From Oscillibacter sp. UBA6647 (GTDB taxonomy: Bacteria; Bacillota; Clostridia; Oscillospirales; Oscillospiraceae), in assembly GCA_002455655.1 (NCBI GenBank), contig DKLF01000113.1:1-9847 (forward strand): a stretch of DNA of 9,847 bases, read 5' to 3'. This document shows, one piece after another, positions 1 through 5,556 of the stretch. The position numbers and the translations under genes were made by a program. Numbering within the stretch: the first letter of the stretch is position 1; the number at the start of each line of letters is the position of its first letter. The notes below the pieces were generated by a model, which was given only the letters and a program-made list of their open reading frames with translations, made no database searches and had not been told where the DNA came from.

Positions 1-269
1 GAATCTTTCATATTTTCCACGGTCGAGCCAGACTGCATTAACTCAACGACATTTTGGTCAAGTGCCATTTGCTGGGCAATGGTTATATATTTCAACAGGT
101 AGTTGGAAACGTTGGAGACGCTCGTTTGGTTAGACAACTGCACGATTCTGTCTTCACTTTGTCGCATATCCCTTGACGCCATAGTTGACGTGACTACGCA
201 GACGATCACCATAGCCGCCAGTACAATCCCGCCGATGCAGGTTATAATTTTTGCCGCAATACTTTTCAT
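1..269 (-). CDS. N-terminus of a membrane sensor, probably a methyl-accepting chemotaxis protein (partial)
   Basis: Reading leftward from an ATG at 269, 89 codons are open to the window edge. The peptide starts MKSIAAKIITCIGGIVLAAM: a short basic N-terminus, then one hydrophobic membrane segment at about residues 8-28. A polar, probably helical extracytoplasmic stretch follows (about 30-89, with SNYLLKYITIAQQMALDQNV). This is the usual start of a chemoreceptor with a Cache-like ligand domain. Histidine kinases and diguanylate cyclases can begin the same way, and the signalling half is outside the window, so the class is an inference. The start at 269 has a GAGGGG Shine-Dalgarno at 285-280 with 10 bases between. 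An in-frame ATG at 287 lacks such a site and is less likely. The gene diverges from the catabolic cluster, so it could sense the compound that the cluster uses; nothing in the visible part proves this. Confidence 0.7.
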   Translation of the reverse strand, partial: MKSIAAKIITCIGGIVLAAMVIVCVVTSTMASRDMRQSEDRIVQLSNQTSVSNVSNYLLKYITIAQQMALDQNVVELMQSGSTVENMKD

Positions 270-328
270 ACTATTAAATCCCCTCATTATTATTGGCACG
301 CAATATCTTTCTCCCGAAATTCACTAGG

Positions 329-358
329 TTTATCACGTTCTAATATATTTTTCGTCAA
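329..358 (-). promoter_or_regulatory. Candidate sigma-A promoter for the sensor gene
   Basis: On the minus strand TTGACG (358-353) lies 18 bases from GATAAA (334-329), about 60 bases upstream of the ATG at 269. The -35 matches consensus at 5 of 6 positions and the -10 at 4 of 6. I looked for a flagellar-type (SigD/sigma-28) promoter: a TAAATTTT and a GTGATAA are present, but their spacing is far too long. Confidence 0.35.
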
Positions 359-409
359 AATTTAGAGAAAGTTAATAAGATTTAGCAGGCTGCAAACTGT
401 GAATGCTGG

Positions 410-431
410 CAATTAGACGACAATTAGACGA
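410..431. repeat. Perfect tandem duplication of an 11-bp unit (CAATTAGACGA x2)
   Basis: The unit CAATTAGACGA occurs at 410-420 and again at 421-431 without a gap. Eleven bases is about one helical turn, so both copies face the same side of the DNA. The pair lies about 50 bases upstream of the candidate -35 of the divergent sensor gene. Direct repeats with 11-bp phasing are typical of OmpR/PhoB-type response-regulator sites, so a regulatory role is possible but inferred. Confidence 0.6.
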
Positions 432-683
432 AAGACAACCAAAACAGAACGCATCGCAGCAGCAGGCATCTATTGGTACATTGATGTAATTTCTTTTAAA
501 AAACGAGTATTTACCTCGTAGTCGTAGATTACAGCTTGCTTTTAAATACTCTCAGCTTCACTAAATTTGAAAAGCACATGAATAAATACGGGGATAGAGC
601 AGATATTTGCAGATTATTATAACGCATATATAACGCATATTTATTATCGATACTATCTAACAACTGGAAATAAAAGCGTGTGC
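432..683. other. AT-rich intergenic DNA without a recognisable gene
   Basis: No open frame with a ribosome binding site is present on either strand. Besides the 11-bp duplication at 619-640 I see only one weak hairpin at 503-519 (ACGAG/CTCGT), which on the minus strand is followed by six T. The stretch could contain the body of a small RNA that ends at the terminator at 684-714, but I found no convincing promoter for one. Confidence 0.5.
619..640. repeat. Second perfect 11-bp tandem duplication (ATAACGCATAT x2)
   Basis: ATAACGCATAT occurs at 619-629 and 630-640 back to back. Its sequence is unrelated to the duplication at 410-431, but it has the same unit length. It lies 44 bases before an intrinsic terminator. 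It could be a regulator-binding pair or simple replication slippage in AT-rich DNA. Confidence 0.6.
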
Positions 684-714
684 AAAAGGTGGGCGGAAAT
701 CCGCCCGCCTTTTT
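684..714 (+). terminator. Strong intrinsic terminator with no visible gene upstream
   Basis: GGTGGGCGG (688-696) pairs with CCGCCCGCC (701-709) around an AAAT loop. There is one G-T wobble, and the flanking AAA/TTT extends the stem to 12 pairs. Five T follow (710-714). The A-run at 684-687 also gives a short T-run on the minus strand, so it may work in both directions. The only gene to the left runs away from it, so it would end an unseen rightward transcript or insulate the two divergent units. Confidence 0.8.
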
Positions 715-768
715 CGCTTCAGTTTCCGGCTCTACACTGTCTTTTAAATATTACCAGCGCAAATGACC

Positions 769-803
769 TTTTAACCAGAAAAAGCATCCATGGCAGGTTA
801 AAA
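769..803. repeat. 8-bp inverted repeat TTTTAACC / GGTTAAAA
   Basis: TTTTAACC at 769-776 is matched by its exact reverse complement at 796-803, with 19 bases between. It sits about 70 bases upstream of the rightward promoter. It could be a bipartite protein site; there is no other support. Confidence 0.3.
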
Positions 804-872
804 ATGTCAAAGTATTTTAAATTTTTTGTTAATATTACAAAACCCGTGTGAATTTTTTGTCATATATTCCAC

Positions 873-901
873 TTGAAAACCGCCGTTTTACGACTTATAT
901 T
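873..901 (+). promoter_or_regulatory. Sigma-A-type promoter for the repressor leader
   Basis: TTGAAA (873-878) and TATATT (896-901) are separated by 17 bases, the optimal spacing. The expected transcript start is near 908, leaving a leader of roughly 260 bases before the repressor start at 1171. The spacer contains a small inverted repeat, AAAAC-CGCC-GTTTT (876-889), that overlaps the -35. A second promoter nearer the gene cannot be excluded: TATTTT at 1005-1010 overlaps the end of the operator region but has a poor -35. Confidence 0.55.
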
Positions 902-928
902 ATTATGAGTACACAAAGGCTTGATGTC

Positions 929-950
929 AGACGAAGGTAGTTCGTCTTTT
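929..950 (+). terminator. Leader stem-loop with T-run (possible attenuator)
   Basis: AGACGAA (929-935) pairs perfectly with TTCGTCT (941-947) around a GGTAG loop. T-rich bases follow (TTTATTT). It starts only about 20 bases after the predicted transcript start. The 7-bp stem makes it a modest terminator. It may terminate early transcripts, protect the 5' end, or do nothing. Confidence 0.4.
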
Positions 951-962
951 ATTTGTGTCGTT

Positions 963-980
963 TGCGTGCACGTTCACGCA
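963..980. promoter_or_regulatory. Putative LacI-family operator O1
   Basis: TGCGTGCACGTTCACGCA is an 18-bp near-palindrome. The left half TGCGTGCAC matches the reverse complement of the right half (TGCGTGAAC) at 8 of 9 positions, and the centre is CpG, as in most LacI-family operators. It lies 191 bases before the start codon of a LacI-family gene and downstream of the predicted transcript start, so it would act as a roadblock or overlap a later promoter. Because five T follow, the same bases could form a weak terminator hairpin in RNA. The second copy and the CpG centre favour an operator. Confidence 0.6.
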
Positions 981-984
981 TTTT

Positions 985-1002
985 TGCGTGTACGTTCACT
1001 CA
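985..1002. promoter_or_regulatory. Putative LacI-family operator O2
   Basis: TGCGTGTACGTTCACTCA repeats O1 with 16 of 18 identical bases and matches between half-sites at 7 of 9 positions. Centres of O1 and O2 are 22 bases apart, close to two helical turns, so two dimers would sit on the same face. I infer autoregulation by the repressor encoded at 1171-2196. Confidence 0.55.
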
Positions 1003-1170
1003 CATATTTTTTTGAATGCTTTTGTGACAGTGCAAACAGCATTTTTCTGTTAGAACGGCAGATGTTTTCTTTTTTGCAGGTCAAACGCTTTCTTCTGGTG
1101 TATGGCTGCCATCGCGGATATAATTTGTCCCATTCCCGCTGTATCTTTTTGGAAAGAAGAGGAATGATTT

Positions 1171-2196
1171 ATGACAACCATTGAATCCATCGCTCAAAAA
1201 GCTGGTGTATCCCGAGGGACCGTAGACCGGGTACTCCACAATCGCGGAAGGGTCAAGGCCGAGACGGTAGAGAAGGTCTGGGCCGTGATGGATGAGCTGA
1301 ACTTTCAGCCCAACAGTCTCGGCCGCGCGTTTTATCTCTCCCGCAAGAAAAATAAGATCGGCGTGCTGGTTTCTCTCCGCGAGCCGGACTTTCAAAGACT
1401 GGTGATGCGCGGCGTCAGCGACGGCATTTCATACGCTCAGCAGTACGGCATCCAGACCCTGACGGAATTTGCACCGCCCGATGACCAATCCGCTTATCTG
1501 GAAGCTCTGGGTCGCCTGATTGACAGCGATATCCGGGGGCTGGTGCTGCGCGGTATTGAGTCCGAGCAGGTCAATGCTCTGCTTCGGCAGCTCACCACAA
1601 AGCAAATTCCCATTATCACGTACAACGCAGACACGGAGGATAAGCTGCGGGACTGCTTTGTTGGGCAGGACTCTTACAAAAGCGGCGCCTGTGCGGCGTT
1701 TTTGATGCAGCAGATTTCTCCGAAAAAGGGGCGCACGCTGATTGTAGGCGTGGACCGGCTCCATTACTCCAGCGAGGAGCGGATTCACGGTTTTGTCGAT
1801 CACATTCAAAACTTCCCGGGCGGGGAAATGGATTTGGCCCCTGTGGTTTACAGTCAGGGTAATCACGATATTTCCTATCGGCTTACTCGCGCCGAGATTG
1901 AGCAGTCTTCCGGGCTGACCGGTATCTTTGTCAGCGGTGCGGGCCTCAGCGGCGCCGCCCACGCCGTGGATGACGCCGGACTTTCCGGAAAAATCAAAGT
2001 AGTGGGGTTTGACACCACCGATTCCAACGTGGCCTGTATGAAAAAAGGGACCGTACAGTTCCTGATTGAGCAGAACCCTTATATGCAGGGCTATAAATCC
2101 GTTCAGCTTTTGGTGGACGCGATTTTTCAGGACCGTCCGGTGGAAACGGCATATTACGACACGGGAATCCAGATTAAAACGCTCTATAATTGCTGA
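1171..2196 (+). CDS. LacI-family transcriptional repressor with a sugar-binding-type sensor domain
   Basis: The 341-residue protein is of normal family length. Residues 3-22 form the LacI-type helix-turn-helix (TIESIAQKAGVSRGTVDRVL), followed by HNRGRVKAETVEKV and FQPN, the signature of the family. Residues about 48-60 are the hinge. Residues 62-341 form a periplasmic-binding-like effector domain, with IGVLVSL, YNADTED at 151-157, FVGQDSYKSG at 163-172 and VVGFDTTDSN at 277-286. This type of domain resembles ribose/allose-type binding proteins, so the effector is probably a small sugar or sugar acid. The ATG at 1171 is preceded by AGAGG about 10 bases upstream and places the helix-turn-helix right at the N-terminus. 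It is the first gene of the rightward cluster, and two CpG-centred palindromes lie in its leader, which suggests autoregulation and control of the transporter and enzymes downstream. The effector is not identifiable from sequence. Confidence 0.93.
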   Translation: MTTIESIAQKAGVSRGTVDRVLHNRGRVKAETVEKVWAVMDELNFQPNSLGRAFYLSRKKNKIGVLVSLREPDFQRLVMRGVSDGISYAQQYGIQTLTEFAPPDDQSAYLEALGRLIDSDIRGLVLRGIESEQVNALLRQLTTKQIPIITYNADTEDKLRDCFVGQDSYKSGACAAFLMQQISPKKGRTLIVGVDRLHYSSEERIHGFVDHIQNFPGGEMDLAPVVYSQGNHDISYRLTRAEIEQSSGLTGIFVSGAGLSGAAHAVDDAGLSGKIKVVGFDTTDSNVACMKKGTVQFLIEQNPYMQGYKSVQLLVDAIFQDRPVETAYYDTGIQIKTLYNC

Positions 2197-2228
2197 GGCA
2201 TTTTGCTTTTGGCCACTTTACCCGGTTA

Positions 2229-2254
2229 ATTTCAGCAGGCCGGCCTGCTGAAAT
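2229..2254. promoter_or_regulatory. Perfect 26-bp palindrome between repressor and transporter genes
   Basis: The half-site ATTTCAGCAGGCC (2229-2241) is followed directly by its exact reverse complement (2242-2254). As RNA it gives a hairpin of about 11 bp with a CCGG tetraloop, 32 bases after the repressor stop codon. Only TTTT at 2258-2261 follows, after TGG and A, so it would be a leaky terminator. As DNA it is a CpG-centred palindrome that could be an operator, though it is unlike O1/O2. A marginal promoter (TTGCTT at about 2207, TTAATT 17 bases later) would overlap it. Confidence 0.6.
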
Positions 2255-2316
2255 GGATTTTAGCTCTCACGCAAAGCTTTTCCAAAACTGTTATGTGATT
2301 GAAAGGAGGGAAATTT

Positions 2317-2823
2317 ATGAAAAAAGTGATTCGAAGCACCAACGACCTTGTGTTGGCGGCGGTGATGGGCGTTCTATCCATCTTTCTGCTGACCAGCAAG
2401 CACATCATCACCGGCGTGGAGAACGGCCTTGGCGGCATATGGGCACAAGCCAGCACCTATATTCATCTTCTGGCAGGAATTATGCTGGGGCTGTGCATTT
2501 TGCAGTTGATCTACGCCATCAATTTCAAGCGGGACGGCGAGCATCAGGCAATCGCAATCCCTATTTCCAAGGAAATCGTCATCACTGCGGTGGCCTTGGT
2601 TCTCTATGCGCTTCTTCTGCCCGTGCTGACGTTTTTCCCCTGCACTCTGGTGCTGAATATCGTCCTGTGCGGAACCTTTGCAATGAAGGAGAATCAGGGA
2701 GATCCCGAAAAAGCGGGAAAGCTGCCCAAAAAGCAGCTTGTCGCCATTATCGTCTACTCCGTTGCTCTGACCGTTGCTTTGTGGGTCGTGTTTACCCAGC
2801 TTCTCAGGTGTATCCTTCCCTAA
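2317..2823 (+). CDS. tctB: TTT transporter small membrane subunit (TctB-like)
   Basis: The 168-residue protein has four hydrophobic segments, at about residues 9-27, 40-62, 83-115 (one long or bent segment with LVLYALLLPVLTFFPCTLVL) and 142-164. The pattern and length fit the TctB small subunit of tripartite tricarboxylate transporters. These subunits diverge strongly in sequence, so the call rests on topology and on the TctC and TctA genes that follow at once. The ATG at 2317 has a near-perfect AAGGAGG 5-8 bases upstream. A TTG at 2299 in the same frame would place that site inside the gene and is rejected. TctB forms the membrane complex with TctA and is needed for uptake, although its exact role is poorly known. 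The gene begins 120 bases after the repressor, past the palindrome. Confidence 0.85.
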   Translation: MKKVIRSTNDLVLAAVMGVLSIFLLTSKHIITGVENGLGGIWAQASTYIHLLAGIMLGLCILQLIYAINFKRDGEHQAIAIPISKEIVITAVALVLYALLLPVLTFFPCTLVLNIVLCGTFAMKENQGDPEKAGKLPKKQLVAIIVYSVALTVALWVVFTQLLRCILP

Positions 2824-2871
2824 ATGGGGTTTTGGATAAACAAACCAAATTAAGGAAATGAGGAAACATAC

Positions 2872-3900
2872 ATGAAAAAGGTTATGTCATTTGCGCTTGC
2901 GTCCCTGATGCTGGCGGGAATCCTGTCCGGTTGCGGCGGAAGCGGCTCCGGCAGCACCGGCAGTGCCAGCAGCGCTGGAAGCACCGGCAGCGGCTCTTCC
3001 GCATTGGATTATCCCACCAAAAACGTTCAGATTATCATTCCTTACGCTCCCGGCGGCGGTTCCGACAACCTGGTGCGCGGTGTCATTCAGTATCTGGATC
3101 TGGGCACGACCGCGGTTGCCATCAACGTGGAGGGCGCTTCCGGCTACATCGGCGCACTTCAGGGCTTTAACAGCTCCAACGACGGATATACCATCATGAC
3201 GCACAACGAGATGGACCTGATCTCTTACTCCATGAGTGGACAGGCTCAGGATCCCCTGTACGAGGATCTGGAGTACATCTGCGACGTGGTGACCGACTAC
3301 AATCTGCTGTGCACCAGTCCCGCTACCGGCTGGACCACCGCTCAGGAGGCAATTGATTACATCAACGCCAACCCCGGCACCGTGACTGTGGGCTGCACCG
3401 GCTCCAACAACGTCAACTACGGTACCACCATGGAGCTGCTGAAGGCCATGGGTATTTATGACAAGGTCACCATTGTGCCTTACGACGGCGGCGCCGCCAG
3501 CGAAACCGCCCTGCAGGGTGGCCACATCCAGTTGGAGGTCAACTCTCTGGCCGACACCTCTGCTTACATCGCAGCCGGCACCAACGTTCCTCTGCTGGTA
3601 TGCAATGACGAGCGCATCGACGCGCTCACCGACGTACCCAGCACCGTTGAGGCTGGCTACAACGTGACCTACGGCAAGCCCCGTGGCTTCTTCGCCCCCA
3701 AAGGCACCGACCCCGCCGTGCTGGAGTACATTTCCGCCAAGATGAAGGAAGTCTGCGAGAAGCCCGAGTTTGTGGACGCCATGGCTAACCTGGGCTTTAC
3801 CGTGGCCTACGTTGACGGCCCCGCCGCCAAGGTTCGCGCACTTGCATGGGCAGAAAGCCTGACCCCCGTCTTTGCGGACATGGCCCAGATTGCCGGCTAA
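2872..3900 (+). CDS. tctC: TTT transporter solute-binding lipoprotein (TctC/Bug family)
   Basis: The protein has 342 residues. The N-terminus MKKVMSFALASLMLAGILSG followed by Cys21 is a lipoprotein signal peptide with a lipobox (LSGC). A Gly/Ser-rich linker covers about residues 22-43. The mature domain opens with YPTKNVQIIIPYAPGGGSDN, whose PYAPGGGSD loop is the hallmark of the Bug/TctC family and helps bind the carboxylate of the ligand. The end (GPAAKVRALAWAES) is also typical. The protein would be anchored on the outer face of the membrane and deliver an organic acid to TctAB. Binding proteins of this family take citrate, other di- and tricarboxylates, aromatic acids, sugar acids and sulfonates, so the ligand cannot be named. 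A GAGG ribosome site lies about 10 bases before the ATG. Gene order B-C-A differs from the classical C-B-A. Confidence 0.95.
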   Translation: MKKVMSFALASLMLAGILSGCGGSGSGSTGSASSAGSTGSGSSALDYPTKNVQIIIPYAPGGGSDNLVRGVIQYLDLGTTAVAINVEGASGYIGALQGFNSSNDGYTIMTHNEMDLISYSMSGQAQDPLYEDLEYICDVVTDYNLLCTSPATGWTTAQEAIDYINANPGTVTVGCTGSNNVNYGTTMELLKAMGIYDKVTIVPYDGGAASETALQGGHIQLEVNSLADTSAYIAAGTNVPLLVCNDERIDALTDVPSTVEAGYNVTYGKPRGFFAPKGTDPAVLEYISAKMKEVCEKPEFVDAMANLGFTVAYVDGPAAKVRALAWAESLTPVFADMAQIAG

Positions 3901-3929
3901 AAACTATATTATCCTGCGCAGACAGGAAA

Positions 3930-3946
3930 GGGAGGGCTCTTGATTG
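3930..3946 (+). promoter_or_regulatory. Ribosome binding site that fixes a TTG start for TctA
   Basis: GGGAGGG (3930-3936) is followed by 7 bases and a TTG at 3944-3946. The next in-frame ATG (codon 16) has no such site and would remove conserved N-terminal residues of the first TctA helix. The TTG is therefore the likely initiation codon. A rare start after a strong site may tune the amount of the large membrane subunit. Confidence 0.75.
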
Positions 3947-5434
3947 TCGACAATCATCCTTGGCTTTCAGTATATCTTCAGTGACCCCATGACCATCGCG
4001 CTGCTTTTGCTGGGCATCTTCGTCGGAATTATTTTCGGCAGCATTCCCGGGCTTACCGCAACGCTGGGCGTTACACTGTTCATTCCGTTTACCTATGTCA
4101 TGTCGCCGGTTCAGGGCCTGACCATGCTGATTGCCGTCTATGTGGGCGGCATCAGCGGCGGTTTGATCACGGCCACACTGATTAACATTCCCGGCACCCC
4201 GTCGTCCATTTATACCTGCTTCGACGGATATCCCATGACGAAAATGGGCAAGCCCACGCAGGCTTTGGCCATCGGCGTCTTCTGCTCCCTCGTGGGCGGA
4301 ACCTTCTCCGCGTTTGCCCTGATGGCAATTGCGCCTCAGCTTGCAAAAATTTCTCTGAGCTTCGGAAGCTGGGAGTATTTTGCGGTGGCTTTGATGGGCC
4401 TTTCCGTGGTGGTGGCCATGTGTTCCAACTCCATGATCAAGGGCCTGATCGGCGCTATCTTCGGTCTGATGCTGGGCGGCATCGGCATCGATTCCATCAG
4501 CGGCGTGTCCCGTCTCACCTTCGGCTTCTGGCAGCTTCAGGCCGGTATCTCTTCCACCGCGCTGATGATGGGCCTGTTTGCCATCACCGAGGTGTTTAAC
4601 CAGTCTTTGGAGCTGCACAAGCCCCGCCCCAAGATTCACTTCGCAAAAACCACGCTGGTTCCGCCCCTTTCCGAGATGAAGACAAGCTGGAAGGCCGTGG
4701 GCATCGGCTGCGTGGTGGGCACCGGCATCGGCATTCTGCCCGGTATCGGACAGAACGCCTCCACCCTGATTTCCTATAACCTTGCCCGCACCGTCTCCAA
4801 GACGCCGGAGATGTTCGGCCACGGCTGCCCCGAGGGCATTGCCGCTTCTGAAACCTCCAACAACGCCACCAACGGCGGTGCATTGATTCCTCTGGTCTGC
4901 CTGGGCATCCCCGGCGACCTGACCACCTCCGCCCTGATCGGCGGTTTGATGATTCACGGCCTGCAGCCCGGCCCTCTGCTGTACAGCGAGCATCCGGAGC
5001 TGGTGGGTGGCATCATGGTGGCTTACTTCCTGGCAAACGTTGTGATGTACGTGATGGAGCTGGGCCTGATGAAGGCGTTTGTCCGTATGGTCAACGTGAA
5101 GCTGTCCTACCTATTCCCTGCCATTGTGGCATGCTGCGTTCTGGGTGTGTATACCCTGAACAACCGTATGTTCGACGTGTGGGTGATGATTATTTTCGGC
5201 TTTGTGGGTTATTTCCTCATCTGCCTCGGTATCGACATGGCGCCTGTGATTCTGGGCTTCATTCTCGGGCCGCTGATTGAGAAATATATGCGTATGGCCC
5301 TGATCGCCTCCAGCGGCGAATGGGGACAGATTGCCACCCGTCCTGTGGCCGTGTTTTTCGTGGTGGTGGCGATTCTTTTCGTGGTGGTTCCCATCGTCCG
5401 AAAGCTGCTGATTCTCAGCAAAAAAACGACTTAA
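3944..5434 (+). CDS. tctA: TTT transporter large membrane subunit (TctA-like permease)
   Basis: The 496-residue length and about 10-12 hydrophobic segments fit TctA. Two conserved half-sites are seen: GSIPGLTATLGVTLFIPFTY at 32-51 with NIPGTPSSIYTCFDGYPM at 81-98, and GIGILPGIGQNASTLISYNL at 261-280 with ETSNNATNGGALIPLVCLGI at 303-322. The repeated PG-loop motifs (IPGL, LPGIG, IPGTP, GIPG) reflect the internal duplication of the family and line the substrate and ion path. The subunit works as a cation-coupled secondary carrier that takes the acid from the TctC-like lipoprotein. It starts 43 bases after that gene, so the three transporter genes are almost surely cotranscribed. No frameshift or missing motif is apparent. 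Confidence 0.95.
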   Translation: MSTIILGFQYIFSDPMTIALLLLGIFVGIIFGSIPGLTATLGVTLFIPFTYVMSPVQGLTMLIAVYVGGISGGLITATLINIPGTPSSIYTCFDGYPMTKMGKPTQALAIGVFCSLVGGTFSAFALMAIAPQLAKISLSFGSWEYFAVALMGLSVVVAMCSNSMIKGLIGAIFGLMLGGIGIDSISGVSRLTFGFWQLQAGISSTALMMGLFAITEVFNQSLELHKPRPKIHFAKTTLVPPLSEMKTSWKAVGIGCVVGTGIGILPGIGQNASTLISYNLARTVSKTPEMFGHGCPEGIAASETSNNATNGGALIPLVCLGIPGDLTTSALIGGLMIHGLQPGPLLYSEHPELVGGIMVAYFLANVVMYVMELGLMKAFVRMVNVKLSYLFPAIVACCVLGVYTLNNRMFDVWVMIIFGFVGYFLICLGIDMAPVILGFILGPLIEKYMRMALIASSGEWGQIATRPVAVFFVVVAILFVVVPIVRKLLILSKKTT

Positions 5435-5465
5435 GGCCTTTCAGGGCTACTTGTTCGTAAGCACA

Positions 5466-5534
5466 GACAGGCAGTCGGGCCCGCTGCAATTGCAAAGAAA
5501 CACTCTTTGCAGCGCCGTGCCCCGGCTGCCTGTC
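5466..5534 (+). repeat. Compound stem-loop in the gap between the transporter and the YcxB-like gene
   Basis: GACAGGCAGTCGGG (5466-5479) pairs with CCCGGCTGCCTGTC (5521-5534): 14 continuous pairs with one G-T wobble. Inside, GCTGCAA (5483-5489) can pair with TTGCAGC (5507-5513), or TGCAAAG (5491-5497) with CTTTGCA (5505-5511), two overlapping alternatives. The tail is CTTGTTAAAATT, not a clean T-run, so ordinary termination is doubtful. It may be an mRNA-stabilising or processing hairpin that sets different levels for the transporter and the downstream genes, or a short repeated intergenic element. Confidence 0.6.
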
Positions 5535-5556
5535 CTTGTTAAAATTGGAGTGACCG

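Noticed and set aside
103..327. 74-codon rightward frame opposite the sensor gene
   Set aside because: It is antisense to the sensor N-terminus, which has a proper ribosome site and membrane segment; the hydrophobic tail is just the mirror of that DNA.
503..519. Minus-strand hairpin ACGAG/CTCGT followed by T
   Set aside because: A 5-bp stem with a 7-base loop is too weak to call a terminator, and no minus-strand gene lies to its right.
873..890. Possible CcpA cre site overlapping the -35 (TTGAAAACCGCCGTTTTA)
   Set aside because: It resembles a palindrome with AAAAC/GTTTT arms but misses the core spacing and end bases of the cre consensus.
921..1184. Open frame of 87 codons in the repressor leader
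   Set aside because: It starts with TTG without a ribosome site, has low-complexity and Cys/Phe-rich composition, and runs across the operator palindromes and into the repressor gene.
2266..2273. CTCACGCA, similar to the right half of operator O1
   Set aside because: Only a half-site; the left half is not present, and an 8-base match is expected by chance too often to claim an operator before the transporter.
2190..2861. 223-codon plus-strand frame overlapping the TctB-like gene
   Set aside because: It has no membrane pattern or family motif, is rich in Arg, His and Ser, and lies out of frame with the gene that has the strong ribosome site.
3797..4993. 398-codon minus-strand frame opposite the TctC/TctA genes
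   Set aside because: The sequence is rich in Gln, His, Gly and Arg, the usual signature of an antisense frame in GC-rich codons. The plus strand carries clear family motifs throughout.
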